Positions 1 through 11,200 of a DNA stretch of 64,000 nt are shown here, piece by piece (the first letter of the stretch is position 1; each line of letters starts with the position of its first letter). The DNA is taken from positions 78,401,331-78,465,330 of the forward strand of contig OZ035960.1 in NCBI GenBank assembly GCA_964034945.1, written 5' to 3'. The notes under the pieces are model-generated. The model had not been told where the DNA came from, did not search any database, and saw only the letters and a program-made list of their open reading frames with translations. Source of the stretch: Chrysopilus asiliformis. Lineage: Eukaryota > Arthropoda > Insecta > Diptera > Rhagionidae. The position numbers and the translations under genes were made by a program.

Positions 1-920
1 TTCAAACCTTCTTTGAAGTTGTTGCTATTTTTCTTGAGATATTTTAAATTTCGTCACTAAATTGAATTTTACAATTCAATTCGAGTTTTCGCCGACTTTG
101 ACCCCCTCCTCTCCGCCTACTGGAATTTATTCCCTGAAAAAAAATACGGGTATCTTTTTTTTAGGTCCCTAACTACATCCAAATGAAAAAAGTTAAAAAA
201 AAACAAAGGTGACTTTCAAGCTCCATTCAAGTCGAGTATGAAGTTTTTACATATCTCTAACGGTTCATGAGATAATTTGAACAACATTATTTTTCACATA
301 TTTTTTCGGAAACTTTAAATATTGCAGAAGAAAGTCATGTAATGCTTACATCTTTTTTTTGAATTGTTTAAATCATGCATTTACTTGCTTTATCAAACTA
401 CAATTCTGTGGAAATTTGATAAAACTTGAAACTTACATTCTCAAAGCAATTTAAAAATATGAACAAAATATAACAAGATAAAATTTTTAGTTTGCTGTTT
501 TTTTTAACGTTTAAAGTTCAAAATAAATTTTGAATTAACGAACAAACTAAAAATTTTGTCTTGTCACATATTTATTGTTAGCAATCAAAATATTCAAATC
601 GAAAACCTGCGGAAGGAAAAATACGCACAAACAAAAAAACACGCACACACAATACAAACACACAAAAAAACACCAAACACACTTGCCCCCGCTTCGTGTC
701 GCTTCCATAAGACTTCAGCGAGAATAAAACTAGGAAAGAAAACCGGTTTTAACAAAGGGCGAACTGAAGCAGCAACATGTATAGGCGATCACCACGGCTG
801 CTCGTGGCTTCTCGTGGGCGCTGCCAACTAGCCGGCAGCTGCTACGTCACGATGGGGTATTATTTTGAATTTCGGTTTTGCACTAAGTTGAGTTGTTAGA
901 AAAAAACAGTCTTTATATAG
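1..920. other. AT-rich sequence without a recognisable gene
   Basis: No open frame here resembles a known protein and no inverted or direct repeat frames the stretch. Around 620-680 there is a low-complexity CA/A-rich tract. Confidence 0.4.
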
Positions 921-923
921 TTT

Positions 924-1050
924 GTTTATGCCAAAGGGTATATTAACTTTGCTTACCGTTTGTATCGCCAAGATCCCGTCATCACACAAAAAAATGAATT
1001 ACACCAGTGTGTTTAGAATGATAAAAATAATTAATTTCTGCATGTCCGTC

Positions 1051-1081
<31 letters not shown>

Positions 1082-1082
1082 C

Positions 1083-1113
<31 letters not shown>

Positions 1114-1525
1114 CTGTGGCGCGGATTGCGGGCGCACGGATTGAGCTAGAGACTTGAAATTTTGCGCAGATCCGTTTTTCGTAAAATGCGAGGCTAAGTT
1201 CGTTAATGGGCAAAAATGGACCATTAGGGGGGGGGGGGGGGGGGGGGGGTACCCCCCATACGAATGAAAACGGTTTTTGTGAATATCTCAAAAACGGTGC
1301 ATCTTATCAAAAAAGTGCAAGAACAAAAGTTATTTAGGATATGATTCTACATAAAACTTCCATACATCAAAATCCGATTGGAATAAATTTTAAAAAATCT
1401 TATTGAAAAGTTTGACTTCAAAGTGGAATTTTGGTACAACTGTTCGAATTTTGATACGAATATCACCATACGGGTCTCCAATGATTGCCAGATTGACATT
1501 TATAGCTTTTGTTATGCTTTTACTA
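924..1525 (+). repeat. Dispersed repeat with GTCTGTCC microsatellite core, copy 1
   Basis: This copy matches the sequence at 48101-48660 nearly base for base outside the microsatellite and G-run. It shares the leader 'gatcccgtcatcacac', a (GTCTGTCC)-type core at 1043-1120, the 'gagctagagacttgaaat' segment, a poly-G stretch (1227-1249) and a tail with 'catacgggtctccaatgat'. A more diverged unit lies at 44885-45216. It contains an intact TTAA at 943-946, which is the empty counterpart of the piggyBac insertion site at 45217. The family (SINE-like or Helitron-like) is not identified. Short frames over the core are microsatellite translations. Confidence 0.75.
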
Positions 1526-1527
1526 TA

Positions 1528-1916
1528 AAGCCTAGTACGCAGTTCGAGTAAAATGAAATTTCCTATACAAAATTAACACTGAGCTTAAATTTAACCTCAG
1601 AAATTTTACCAAGCGGTACGCAGTTCGCTGGTAAAATGATGTGAAAAACTAATGTTGCCTACACTAGATGGCGTAGAAAGTCTCCACTTGATTTTACCAG
1701 CATTTTAACTGTTCGGTACATTAAATTCGAGGTAAAAATTTGACAGATGAAAATAATAGAGGTTCTGTTTCCAGTTTTCTTAACGAGTGTGGTTTTTTAA
1801 TTTTAAAAAACGGAAGAATATTTGATTTCTCCACAAACAGTTTTTACTTCGGTTTTAATGTGCCAATTTGGAGACCGCGTTAAAATTTCATTTTACTCGA
1901 ACAGCGTACTAGGCTT
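1528..1916. mobile_element. 389-bp TA-flanked MITE
   Basis: The ends are inverted repeats: AAGCCTAGTACGC plus GTTCGAGTAAAATGAAATTT on the left, and the reverse complement on the right with one extra mismatch. TA dinucleotides flank both ends (1526-1527 and 1917-1918). The motif GTACGCAGTTCG recurs internally near 1616. There is no coding capacity. TA duplication and size fit a non-autonomous Tc1/mariner element. It sits in the tail of the dispersed repeat at 924-1525. Confidence 0.75.
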
Positions 1917-1945
1917 TAGTTAAAAGAACAAAAAAAAAATTTTAA

Positions 1946-2185
1946 AAAACCCTAAATAAAGAAAAACCCTAAAAAATTGAAAAACTCCTGAATAAAAAAA
2001 AATCCTTTAAAAAGGATAAAATAATCGTTAGAGTAAATTTAAAATTTGTGGGCGTCGGGAAAACCTATTGGTCGTTGAATTTGTGGTGCAAGGTTGTCCT
2101 GATGCAAACCAATTTTAAATTTACTCCAATGATTATAAATTATTTTATCATTTTAAAAGGATTGTTTTTATTATTAGGGTTGAAC
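1946..2185. repeat. Palindromic foldback element
   Basis: The arm at about 1946-2050 is reverse-complementary to about 2110-2180. The arm is present again, inverted and longer, at about 2626-2771, including 'gtcgggaaa' and 'gtcgttgaatttgtg'. This gives three copies of one arm in two orientations. There is no coding capacity. Confidence 0.6.
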
Positions 2186-2260
2186 TCAGTAATTTAAATA
2201 TCTCAAAAGTTATGCCCCAAACAGATGAGCCGTCAATGTCGGCGTTATGACACCAGTATG

Positions 2261-2458
2261 TGTGTATAGAGCCCATAATATAGAAAGTGGACATCCGGAC
2301 TAGAGCGACGAGACATGAGTTTTTTTTACTTATATTAAGCGATTTCCGTTATTTTGATAATGTGACAAAGAACGAAATTTTTAAAGCTTTCCGCGCTCGT
2401 TTTTCATCCGGTACAAGTCCGGATGTCCACTCTCTATATTATACGCTCTCTACACACA
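2261..2458. repeat. Inner inverted repeat of about 42 bp
   Basis: 2261-2302 (containing 'agtggacatccggact') pairs with 2417-2458 (containing 'agtccggatgtccact') around a loop of about 115 bp. It lies between the foldback arms at 1946-2185 and 2626-2771, so the whole block is a nested hairpin. Confidence 0.6.
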
Positions 2459-2898
2459 TGATGGCGTGTCAACAACTACAACTTTCCAAATTTTGATATG
2501 AGTTTTTTTTTATTGATATTGACCGATTTCAAAGGATTAAATTTTTAAAGCTCTTCTTACTGATTTTTCAGCTCGGCGGCTATTTTAGACGTCCCATTGT
2601 TTATTCTCTAGATTATATTCCAAATCCACACAAATTCAACGACCAAAAAGCTTTCCCGACGCACACACATTTTAAATTTACTGTAATGATTATTTTATCC
2701 TTTTTAAAAGATTTCTTTTATTCGGGAGTTTTTCAATTTTGTAGGGTTTTTCTTATTCGGAGGTTTTTCAAAATTTTTATTTTGTTTTTTTTTCACTATT
2801 TTAAAGATAACAGTGAACAAACTTTTTATGTCCGATTGAATTTAAAGTTTTTTGGGTGCCATTGTGTATTGTAATAATTATTTAAAGATTAACAATTT

Positions 2899-3170
2899 AA
2901 TTCAAGTAATGGCCCTCGAATGCCGAAGCCCGATCGAAATCGGTTCAGTGGATCAGAAGGTATTTGGAGAGGGGGTTTAAATTGAGGGGGAGCGGGAACT
3001 GTTGTACACCAAATTATTCCTTTCATTATTTACAACCGAATTCCGGAAGCGGGATCGAAATCGGTTCAGTGGATCAGAAGGTACAAGGAGAGGGGATTTA
3101 AATTGAGGGGGAGGGGGAACTCTAAACTCAATGCTCACAAACCTTAAGCCAAACGCATATACCATCTCCG
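2899..3170. repeat. Two diverged direct units of a Helitron-like internal sequence
   Basis: The phrase 'gatcgaaatcggttcagt' and the following 'ggatcagaaggta', G-rich and 'tttaaattgaggggga' segments occur twice, about 130 bp apart. Similar wording occurs near 44490, 44610, 58160 and 63470, so it belongs to the same dispersed family. Confidence 0.5.
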
Positions 3171-3529
3171 TTCAGTCGGGGGTAAAAAGAAACCAAGGTG
3201 GAAAATTACTAATTTAATGCGGTCTCTGTTCAGAAACCGAAGCCTTCATTTGGTTGTTGGCCTTTCTTAAAACTAGAGAATGATTAAACAAAAAAGCTAT
3301 TATATTATTTAGGACGCCCGAAAATTTGTACAGGTTTGAATTGGAACATGAGCTGAAAATTATTTGATAATTTAGAGCCTTAAATAGCCGTAGAACAAAT
3401 TTTTCCTGCGAAGGAGGCAAATATGTTTTTGTGGCATATAAAAATAATCACAGTTTAGAATTTGTAAAATATTAAAAATAATGAAAATGTTTCCGTGGAG
3501 CATTTTTTTTACCCTTAAAGAAGTAAATG

Positions 3530-3864
3530 TCAATATTTACCCCATTTTTTCTTTTGATTACTTTTTCTCCTGTTACTCCCTTTTAATACACCCTTGTTAA
3601 ATTTACTGAACGAGATGTTTATAGGTTCCTTCAGTATAGATGCATTACAAGAAGCATCACAATATAAATTTCCCCGATTTCTTCTACTTAAGAAATTTTG
3701 ATTCAAGACAGTAGATAATTTAGATGAAACAATTTCATGACTTTGTAAACAATCTAATGAGGATGAAAATTGCAAATCAGTCATATATCCATTGTCAGGA
3801 CCTCCAGGTGCTATAATATTGAAGCCTTTCATTAGTCGCCTCTCTTTCTGTCGGTTCTTCTTTC
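3530..3864 (-). CDS. Trpgamma: TRPgamma-like channel, C-terminal tail exon
   Basis: This exon follows a 65-bp GT-AG intron (3865-3929). Splicing joins the last G of the upstream exon to GA, giving glycine and then KKNRQKERRLMKGFN, which from knowledge of the family is where insect TRPgamma tails begin. The frame then runs through a Ser-rich cytoplasmic tail (SSSLD, HEIVSSKL) to a stop at 3530. This tail diverges quickly in the family. A GGGGTAAAT just before the stop could be a splice donor, so the true C-terminus may lie outside the window. Confidence 0.75.
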
Positions 3865-3929
3865 CTGAAACACCTTAAAAGCCACATGTATAACGCCATT
3901 TGCTTGCAATAAAATATGTAAAGTTTCAC

Positions 3930-4107
3930 CCTGATTCGCAGTTACGTTTGTATCCATTCCACTATTTTTAAGTATTTCAACGAGTTCACACCGAAAGGCT
4001 GAGATATCTTGTTTTATTTCATTAACATCATCTTCAGTAACCCCCTGTGATTCTGCTTTCCGCTGTTGCACGGTCACATATCTTCTCACTAGATTTCTCA
4101 TGATTTG
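3930..4107 (-). CDS. Trpgamma: TRPgamma-like channel, conserved C-terminal exon
   Basis: The exon encodes QIMRNLVRRYVTVQQRKAE followed by GVTEDDVNEIKQDISAFRCE and VEILKNSGMD. From knowledge of the family this is the post-TRP-domain helix segment conserved between TRP, TRPL and TRPgamma, and the wording is closest to TRPgamma. The acceptor is TTTCTATAG at 4108. The donor is GTGAAAC just below 3930. The exon starts in phase 0 and ends in phase 1, matching the next exon. The segment is cytoplasmic and helps channel assembly and calmodulin regulation in this family. Confidence 0.9.
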
Positions 4108-4157
4108 CTATAGAAATTTTATGTCATGAAAATATTCCAACATTATATAAACATTAC

Positions 4158-4199
4158 CTGATACTTAAGGTTTTTATCATTTGCTTGTTTCGCCTTTCG
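4158..4199 (-). CDS. Trpgamma: TRPgamma-like channel, 42-bp microexon
   Basis: Fourteen codons ([14 protein letters not shown]) lie between an acceptor ending CATAG and a GTAATG donor, with introns of 58 bp (4200-4257) and 50 bp (4108-4157). It is phase 0 on both sides. It fills exactly the gap between '..HIKTIK' and 'QIMRNL..' expected from TRPgamma, where a basic, Gln-rich linker occurs. Gene finders would easily miss it. Confidence 0.85.
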
Positions 4200-4257
4200 C
4201 TATGAGTATATTAATGTGAATAAAACTTCTGAAATATTTTAATTCATAATTATTTAC

Positions 4258-4452
4258 CTTTATTGTTTTTATATGGGCTTGTCTCGCAGTCGCAGATCCA
4301 ATACAAATAGTCTTTTTGAGCCATTTTAAGACATACCAAATAGATTTTGGTGTTGGAATAATATTAAATGGTGGGGGACATGTTCCACCTTCTTCAAAGT
4401 AACTTATCCACAATTTGGATCTTGCGAACTTCCACTCAGTATCAGCTCTTTC
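4258..4452 (-). CDS. Trpgamma: TRPgamma-like channel, post-S6 exon with TRP domain
   Basis: 65 codons, phase 0 to phase 0. It begins [20 protein letters not shown], the TRP-domain region that directly follows S6 in insect TRPC channels. A proline-rich stretch ([18 protein letters not shown]) typical of TRPgamma/TRPL follows. Acceptor TTTGTAG at 4453-4455, donor GTAAATAA. Its upstream partner exon, ending ..SYQLIS in phase 0, is at 55930-56125. The intron between them therefore spans most of this window. Confidence 0.9.
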
Positions 4453-4455
4453 CTA

Positions 4456-5154
4456 CAAATTAATAAAAAATATCAGCTGTGTTCAACACAAAACTTTCTT
4501 CTACAAAATCTACGACCCTGTGCAATTTACGTTATAGCCCTGTCGTATTGTCAACCCAATACAACCTCCCATTGTTGGTTCATCCAAAAATATCAAAAAC
4601 GTACAAAATTTGAGATAACTTGAGAACTGTAAAAGATATCAATTTACGGTAAATGGCAAAAATGTAGAAAATGTTAACATCTTTAATTATTCTTTTAACT
4701 GATTTGTCGAAAAACCGTTATTTTGCAAATTATTCGCAAAAATATGATTTTTTACATATTAATGAAAATATCTCAATAACGGTAAAATATAACGGATAAC
4801 GGTAAAAGACAAAATTGTGCAGAATGCCATTCTCATTAATTCACTTCATACATTCAGTCAGCAAAAACCCTTTAATTTTCGAGATAATCGCAAAAAAACT
4901 GTTTTTTTTGGAAATAACGGTTTATCTCGATAACAGGTTGAGATATCGAGTTATAGCTAAAGACAAAAGTGTGGGAAATTTTATTTTTTCCAAGTTTTGT
5001 CATATCTAAGGCCACTAAAAAACGCGTAGTTTGGGAGTAAATCGAGAAAAACGAAATTGCGATTTTTGAAAAACCGCCATTTTAGATACTTCCGGTTAAC
5101 GGATTTCCACCGTCCCATTTCAGGACCCAACATGCCTAAAAATTTCATGGCGCG
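4456..5154. other. Degenerate repeated sequence leading into the satellite
   Basis: The text contains several imperfect repetitions of 'gataacggtaaaa' and 'cgagataatcgcaaaaa' type phrases and no coding frame. Its last 50 bp ('aaaaatttcatggcgcgacag') resemble the single-copy flank of dispersed repeats carrying GACAGACTGA-type microsatellites, so the satellite was probably seeded from such a copy. Confidence 0.4.
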
Positions 5155-5220
5155 ACAGACTGACAGACTGACAAACTGACAGACTGACAGACTGGCAGAC
5201 TGACAGACTGACAGACTGAC
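5155..5220. repeat. Left edge of satellite: diverged 8-mer units
   Basis: About eight units of AGACTGAC, including variants with ACAAACTGAC and ACTGGCAGAC. The position of point variants at the edge with perfect copies inside is the usual pattern for arrays homogenised from the centre. Confidence 0.9.
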
Positions 5221-8200
5221 AGAGACTGACAGAGACTGACAGAGACTGACAGAGACTGACAGAGACTGACAGAGACTGACAGAGACTGACAGAGACTGAC
5301 AGAGACTGACAGAGACTGACAGAGACTGACAGAGGCTGACAGAGACTGACAGAGACTGACAGAGACTGACAGAGACTGACAGAGACTGACAGAGACTGAC
5401 AGAGACTGACAGAGACTGACAGAGACTGACAGAGACTGACAGAGACTGACAGAGACTGACAGAGACTGACAGAGACTGACAGAGACTGACAGAGACTGAC
5501 AGAGACTGACAGAGACTGACAGAGACTGACAGAGACTGACAGAGACTGACAGAGACTGACAGAGACTGACAGAGACTGACAGAGACTGACAGAGACTGAC
5601 AGAGACTGACAGAGACTGACAGAGACTGACAGAGACTGACAGAGACTGACAGAGACTGACAGAGACTGACAGAGACTGACAGAGACTGACAGAGACTGAC
5701 AGAGACTGACAGAGACTGACAGAGACTGACAGAGACTGACAGAGACTGACAGAGACTGACAGAGACTGACAGAGACTGACAGAGACTGACAGAGACTGAC
5801 AGAGACTGACAGAGACTGACAGAGACTGACAGAGACTGACAGAGACTGACAGAGACTGACAGAGACTGACAGAGACTGACAGAGACTGACAGAGACTGAC
5901 AGAGACTGACAGAGACTGACAGAGACTGACAGAGACTGACAGAGACTGACAGAGACTGACAGAGACTGACAGAGACTGACAGAGACTGACAGAGACTGAC
6001 AGAGACTGACAGAGACTGACAGAGACTGACAGAGACTGACAGAGACTGACAGAGACTGACAGAGACTGACAGAGACTGACAGAGACTGACAGAGACTGAC
6101 AGAGACTGACAGAGACTGACAGAGACTGACAGAGACTGACAGAGACTGACAGAGACTGACAGAGACTGACAGAGACTGACAGAGACTGACAGAGACTGAC
6201 AGAGACTGACAGAGACTGACAGAGACTGACAGAGACTGACAGAGACTGACAGAGACTGACAGAGACTGACAGAGACTGACAGAGACTGACAGAGACTGAC
6301 AGAGACTGACAGAGACTGACAGAGACTGACAGAGACTGACAGAGACTGACAGAGACTGACAGAGACTGACAGAGACTGACAGAGACTGACAGAGACTGAC
6401 AGAGACTGACAGAGACTGACAGAGACTGACAGAGACTGACAGAGACTGACAGAGACTGACAGAGACTGACAGAGACTGACAGAGACTGACAGAGACTGAC
6501 AGAGACTGACAGAGACTGACAGAGACTGACAGAGACTGACAGAGACTGACAGAGACTGACAGAGACTGACAGAGACTGACAGAGACTGACAGAGACTGAC
6601 AGAGACTGACAGAGACTGACAGAGACTGACAGAGACTGACAGAGACTGACAGAGACTGACAGAGACTGACAGAGACTGACAGAGACTGACAGAGACTGAC
6701 AGAGACTGACAGAGACTGACAGAGACTGACAGAGACTGACAGAGACTGACAGAGACTGACAGAGACTGACAGAGACTGACAGAGACTGACAGAGACTGAC
6801 AGAGACTGACAGAGACTGACAGAGACTGACAGAGACTGACAGAGACTGACAGAGACTGACAGAGACTGACAGAGACTGACAGAGACTGACAGAGACTGAC
6901 AGAGACTGACAGAGACTGACAGAGACTGACAGAGACTGACAGAGACTGACAGAGACTGACAGAGACTGACAGAGACTGACAGAGACTGACAGAGACTGAC
7001 AGAGACTGACAGAGACTGACAGAGACTGACAGAGACTGACAGAGACTGACAGAGACTGACAGAGACTGACAGAGACTGACAGAGACTGACAGAGACTGAC
7101 AGAGACTGACAGAGACTGACAGAGACTGACAGAGACTGACAGAGACTGACAGAGACTGACAGAGACTGACAGAGACTGACAGAGACTGACAGAGACTGAC
7201 AGAGACTGACAGAGACTGACAGAGACTGACAGAGACTGACAGAGACTGACAGAGACTGACAGAGACTGACAGAGACTGACAGAGACTGACAGAGACTGAC
7301 AGAGACTGACAGGGACTGACAGAGACTGACAGAGACTGACAGAGACTGACAGAGACTGACAGAGACTGACAGAGACTGACAGAGACTGACAGAGACTGAC
7401 AGAGACTGACAGAGACTGACAGAGACTGACAGAGACTGACAGAGACTGACAGAGACTGACAGAGACTGACAGAGACTGACAGAGACTGACAGAGACTGAC
7501 AGAGACTGACAGAGACTGACAGAGACTGACAGAGACTGACAGAGACTGACAGAGACTGACAGAGACTGACAGAGACTGACAGAGACTGACAGAGACTGAC
7601 AGAGACTGACAGAGACTGACAGAGACTGACAGAGACTGACAGAGACTGACAGAGACTGACAGAGACTGACAGAGACTGACAGAGACTGACAGAGACTGAC
7701 AGAGACTGACAGAGACTGACAGAGACTGACAGAGACTGACAGAGACTGACAGAGACTGACAGAGACTGACAGAGACTGACAGAGACTGACAGAGACTGAC
7801 AGAGACTGACAGAGACTGACAGAGACTGACAGAGACTGACAGAGACTGACAGAGACTGACAGAGACTGACAGAGACTGACAGAGACTGACAGAGACTGAC
7901 AGAGACTGACAGAGACTGACAGAGACTGACAGAGACTGACAGAGACTGACAGAGACTGACAGAGACTGACAGAGACTGACAGAGACTGACAGAGACTGAC
8001 AGAGACTGACAGAGACTGACAGAGACTGACAGAGACTGACAGAGACTGACAGAGACTGACAGAGACTGACAGAGACTGACAGAGACTGACAGAGACTGAC
8101 AGAGACTGACAGAGACTGACAGAGACTGACAGAGACTGACAGAGACTGACAGAGACTGACAGAGACTGACAGAGACTGACAGAGACTGACAGAGACTGAC

Positions 8201-11200
8201 AGAGACTGACAGAGACTGACAGAGACTGACAGAGACTGACAGAGACTGACAGAGACTGACAGAGACTGACAGAGACTGACAGAGACTGACAGAGACTGAC
8301 AGAGACTGACAGAGACTGACAGAGACTGACAGAGACTGACAGAGACTGACAGAGACTGACAGAGACTGACAGAGACTGACAGAGACTGACAGAGACTGAC
8401 AGAGACTGACAGAGACTGACAGAGACTGACAGAGACTGACAGAGACTGACAGAGACTGACAGAGACTGACAGAGACTGACAGAGACTGACAGAGACTGAC
8501 AGAGACTGACAGAGACTGACAGAGACTGACAGAGACTGACAGAGACTGACAGAGACTGACAGAGACTGACAGAGACTGACAGAGACTGACAGAGACTGAC
8601 AGAGACTGACAGAGACTGACAGAGACTGACAGAGACTGACAGAGACTGACAGAGACTGACAGAGACTGACAGAGACTGACAGAGACTGACAGAGACTGAC
8701 AGAGACTGACAGAGACTGACAGAGACTGACAGAGACTGACAGAGACTGACAGAGACTGACAGAGACTGACAGAGACTGACAGAGACTGACAGAGACTGAC
8801 AGAGACTGACAGAGACTGACAGAGACTGACAGAGACTGACAGAGACTGACAGAGACTGACAGAGACTGACAGAGACTGACAGAGACTGACAGAGACTGAC
8901 AGAGACTGACAGAGACTGACAGAGACTGACAGAGACTGACAGAGACTGACAGAGACTGACAGAGACTGACAGAGACTGACAGAGACTGACAGAGACTGAC
9001 AGAGACTGACAGAGACTGACAGAGACTGACAGAGACTGACAGAGACTGACAGAGACTGACAGAGACTGACAGAGACTGACAGAGACTGACAGAGACTGAC
9101 AGAGACTGACAGAGACTGACAGAGACTGACAGAGACTGACAGAGACTGACAGAGACTGACAGAGACTGACAGAGACTGACAGAGACTGACAGAGACTGAC
9201 AGAGACTGACAGAGACTGACAGAGACTGACAGAGACTGACAGAGACTGACAGAGACTGACAGAGACTGACAGAGACTGACAGAGACTGACAGAGACTGAC
9301 AGAGACTGACAGAGACTGACAGAGACTGACAGAGACTGACAGAGACTGACAGAGACTGACAGAGACTGACAGAGACTGACAGAGACTGACAGAGACTGAC
9401 AGAGACTGACAGAGACTGACAGAGACTGACAGAGACTGACAGAGACTGACAGAGACTGACAGAGACTGACAGAGACTGACAGAGACTGACAGAGACTGAC
9501 AGAGACTGACAGAGACTGACAGAGACTGACAGAGACTGACAGAGACTGACAGAGACTGACAGAGACTGACAGAGACTGACAGAGACTGACAGAGACTGAC
9601 AGAGACTGACAGAGACTGACAGAGACTGACAGAGACTGACAGAGACTGACAGAGACTGACAGAGACTGACAGAGACTGACAGAGACTGACAGAGACTGAC
9701 AGAGACTGACAGAGACTGACAGAGACTGACAGAGACTGACAGAGACTGACAGAGACTGACAGAGACTGACAGAGACTGACAGAGACTGACAGAGACTGAC
9801 AGAGACTGACAGAGACTGACAGAGACTGACAGAGACTGACAGAGACTGACAGAGACTGACAGAGACTGACAGAGACTGACAGAGACTGACAGAGACTGAC
9901 AGAGACTGACAGAGACTGACAGAGACTGACAGAGACTGACAGAGACTGACAGAGACTGACAGAGACTGACAGAGACTGACAGAGACTGACAGAGACTGAC
10001 AGAGACTGACAGAGACTGACAGAGACTGACAGAGACTGACAGAGACTGACAGAGACTGACAGAGACTGACAGAGACTGACAGAGACTGACAGAGACTGAC
10101 AGAGACTGACAGAGACTGACAGAGACTGACAGAGACTGACAGAGACTGACAGAGACTGACAGAGACTGACAGAGACTGACAGAGACTGACAGAGACTGAC
10201 AGAGACTGACAGAGACTGACAGAGACTGACAGAGACTGACAGAGACTGACAGAGACTGACAGAGACTGACAGAGACTGACAGAGACTGACAGAGACTGAC
10301 AGAGACTGACAGAGACTGACAGAGACTGACAGAGACTGACAGAGACTGACAGAGACTGACAGAGACTGACAGAGACTGACAGAGACTGACAGAGACTGAC
10401 AGAGACTGACAGAGACTGACAGAGACTGACAGAGACTGACAGAGACTGACAGAGACTGACAGAGACTGACAGAGACTGACAGAGACTGACAGAGACTGAC
10501 AGAGACTGACAGAGACTGACAGAGACTGACAGAGACTGACAGAGACTGACAGAGACTGACAGAGACTGACAGAGACTGACAGAGACTGACAGAGACTGAC
10601 AGAGACTGACAGAGACTGACAGAGACTGACAGAGACTGACAGAGACTGACAGAGACTGACAGAGACTGACAGAGACTGACAGAGACTGACAGAGACTGAC
10701 AGAGACTGACAGAGACTGACAGAGACTGACAGAGACTGACAGAGACTGACAGAGACTGACAGAGACTGACAGAGACTGACAGAGACTGACAGAGACTGAC
10801 AGAGACTGACAGAGACTGACAGAGACTGACAGAGACTGACAGAGACTGACAGAGACTGACAGAGACTGACAGAGACTGACAGAGACTGACAGAGACTGAC
10901 AGAGACTGACAGAGACTGACAGAGACTGACAGAGACTGACAGAGACTGACAGAGACTGACAGAGACTGACAGAGACTGACAGAGACTGACAGAGACTGAC
11001 AGAGACTGACAGAGACTGACAGAGACTGACAGAGACTGACAGAGACTGACAGAGACTGACAGAGACTGACAGAGACTGACAGAGACTGACAGAGACTGAC
11101 AGAGACTGACAGAGACTGACAGAGACTGACAGAGACTGACAGAGACTGACAGAGACTGACAGAGACTGACAGAGACTGACAGAGACTGACAGAGACTGAC

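Noticed and set aside
982..1291. Cys/Ser- or Asp/Arg-rich short proteins at the GTCTGTCC core
   Set aside because: Translations of a microsatellite inside a dispersed repeat. The same happens at 48158-48457.
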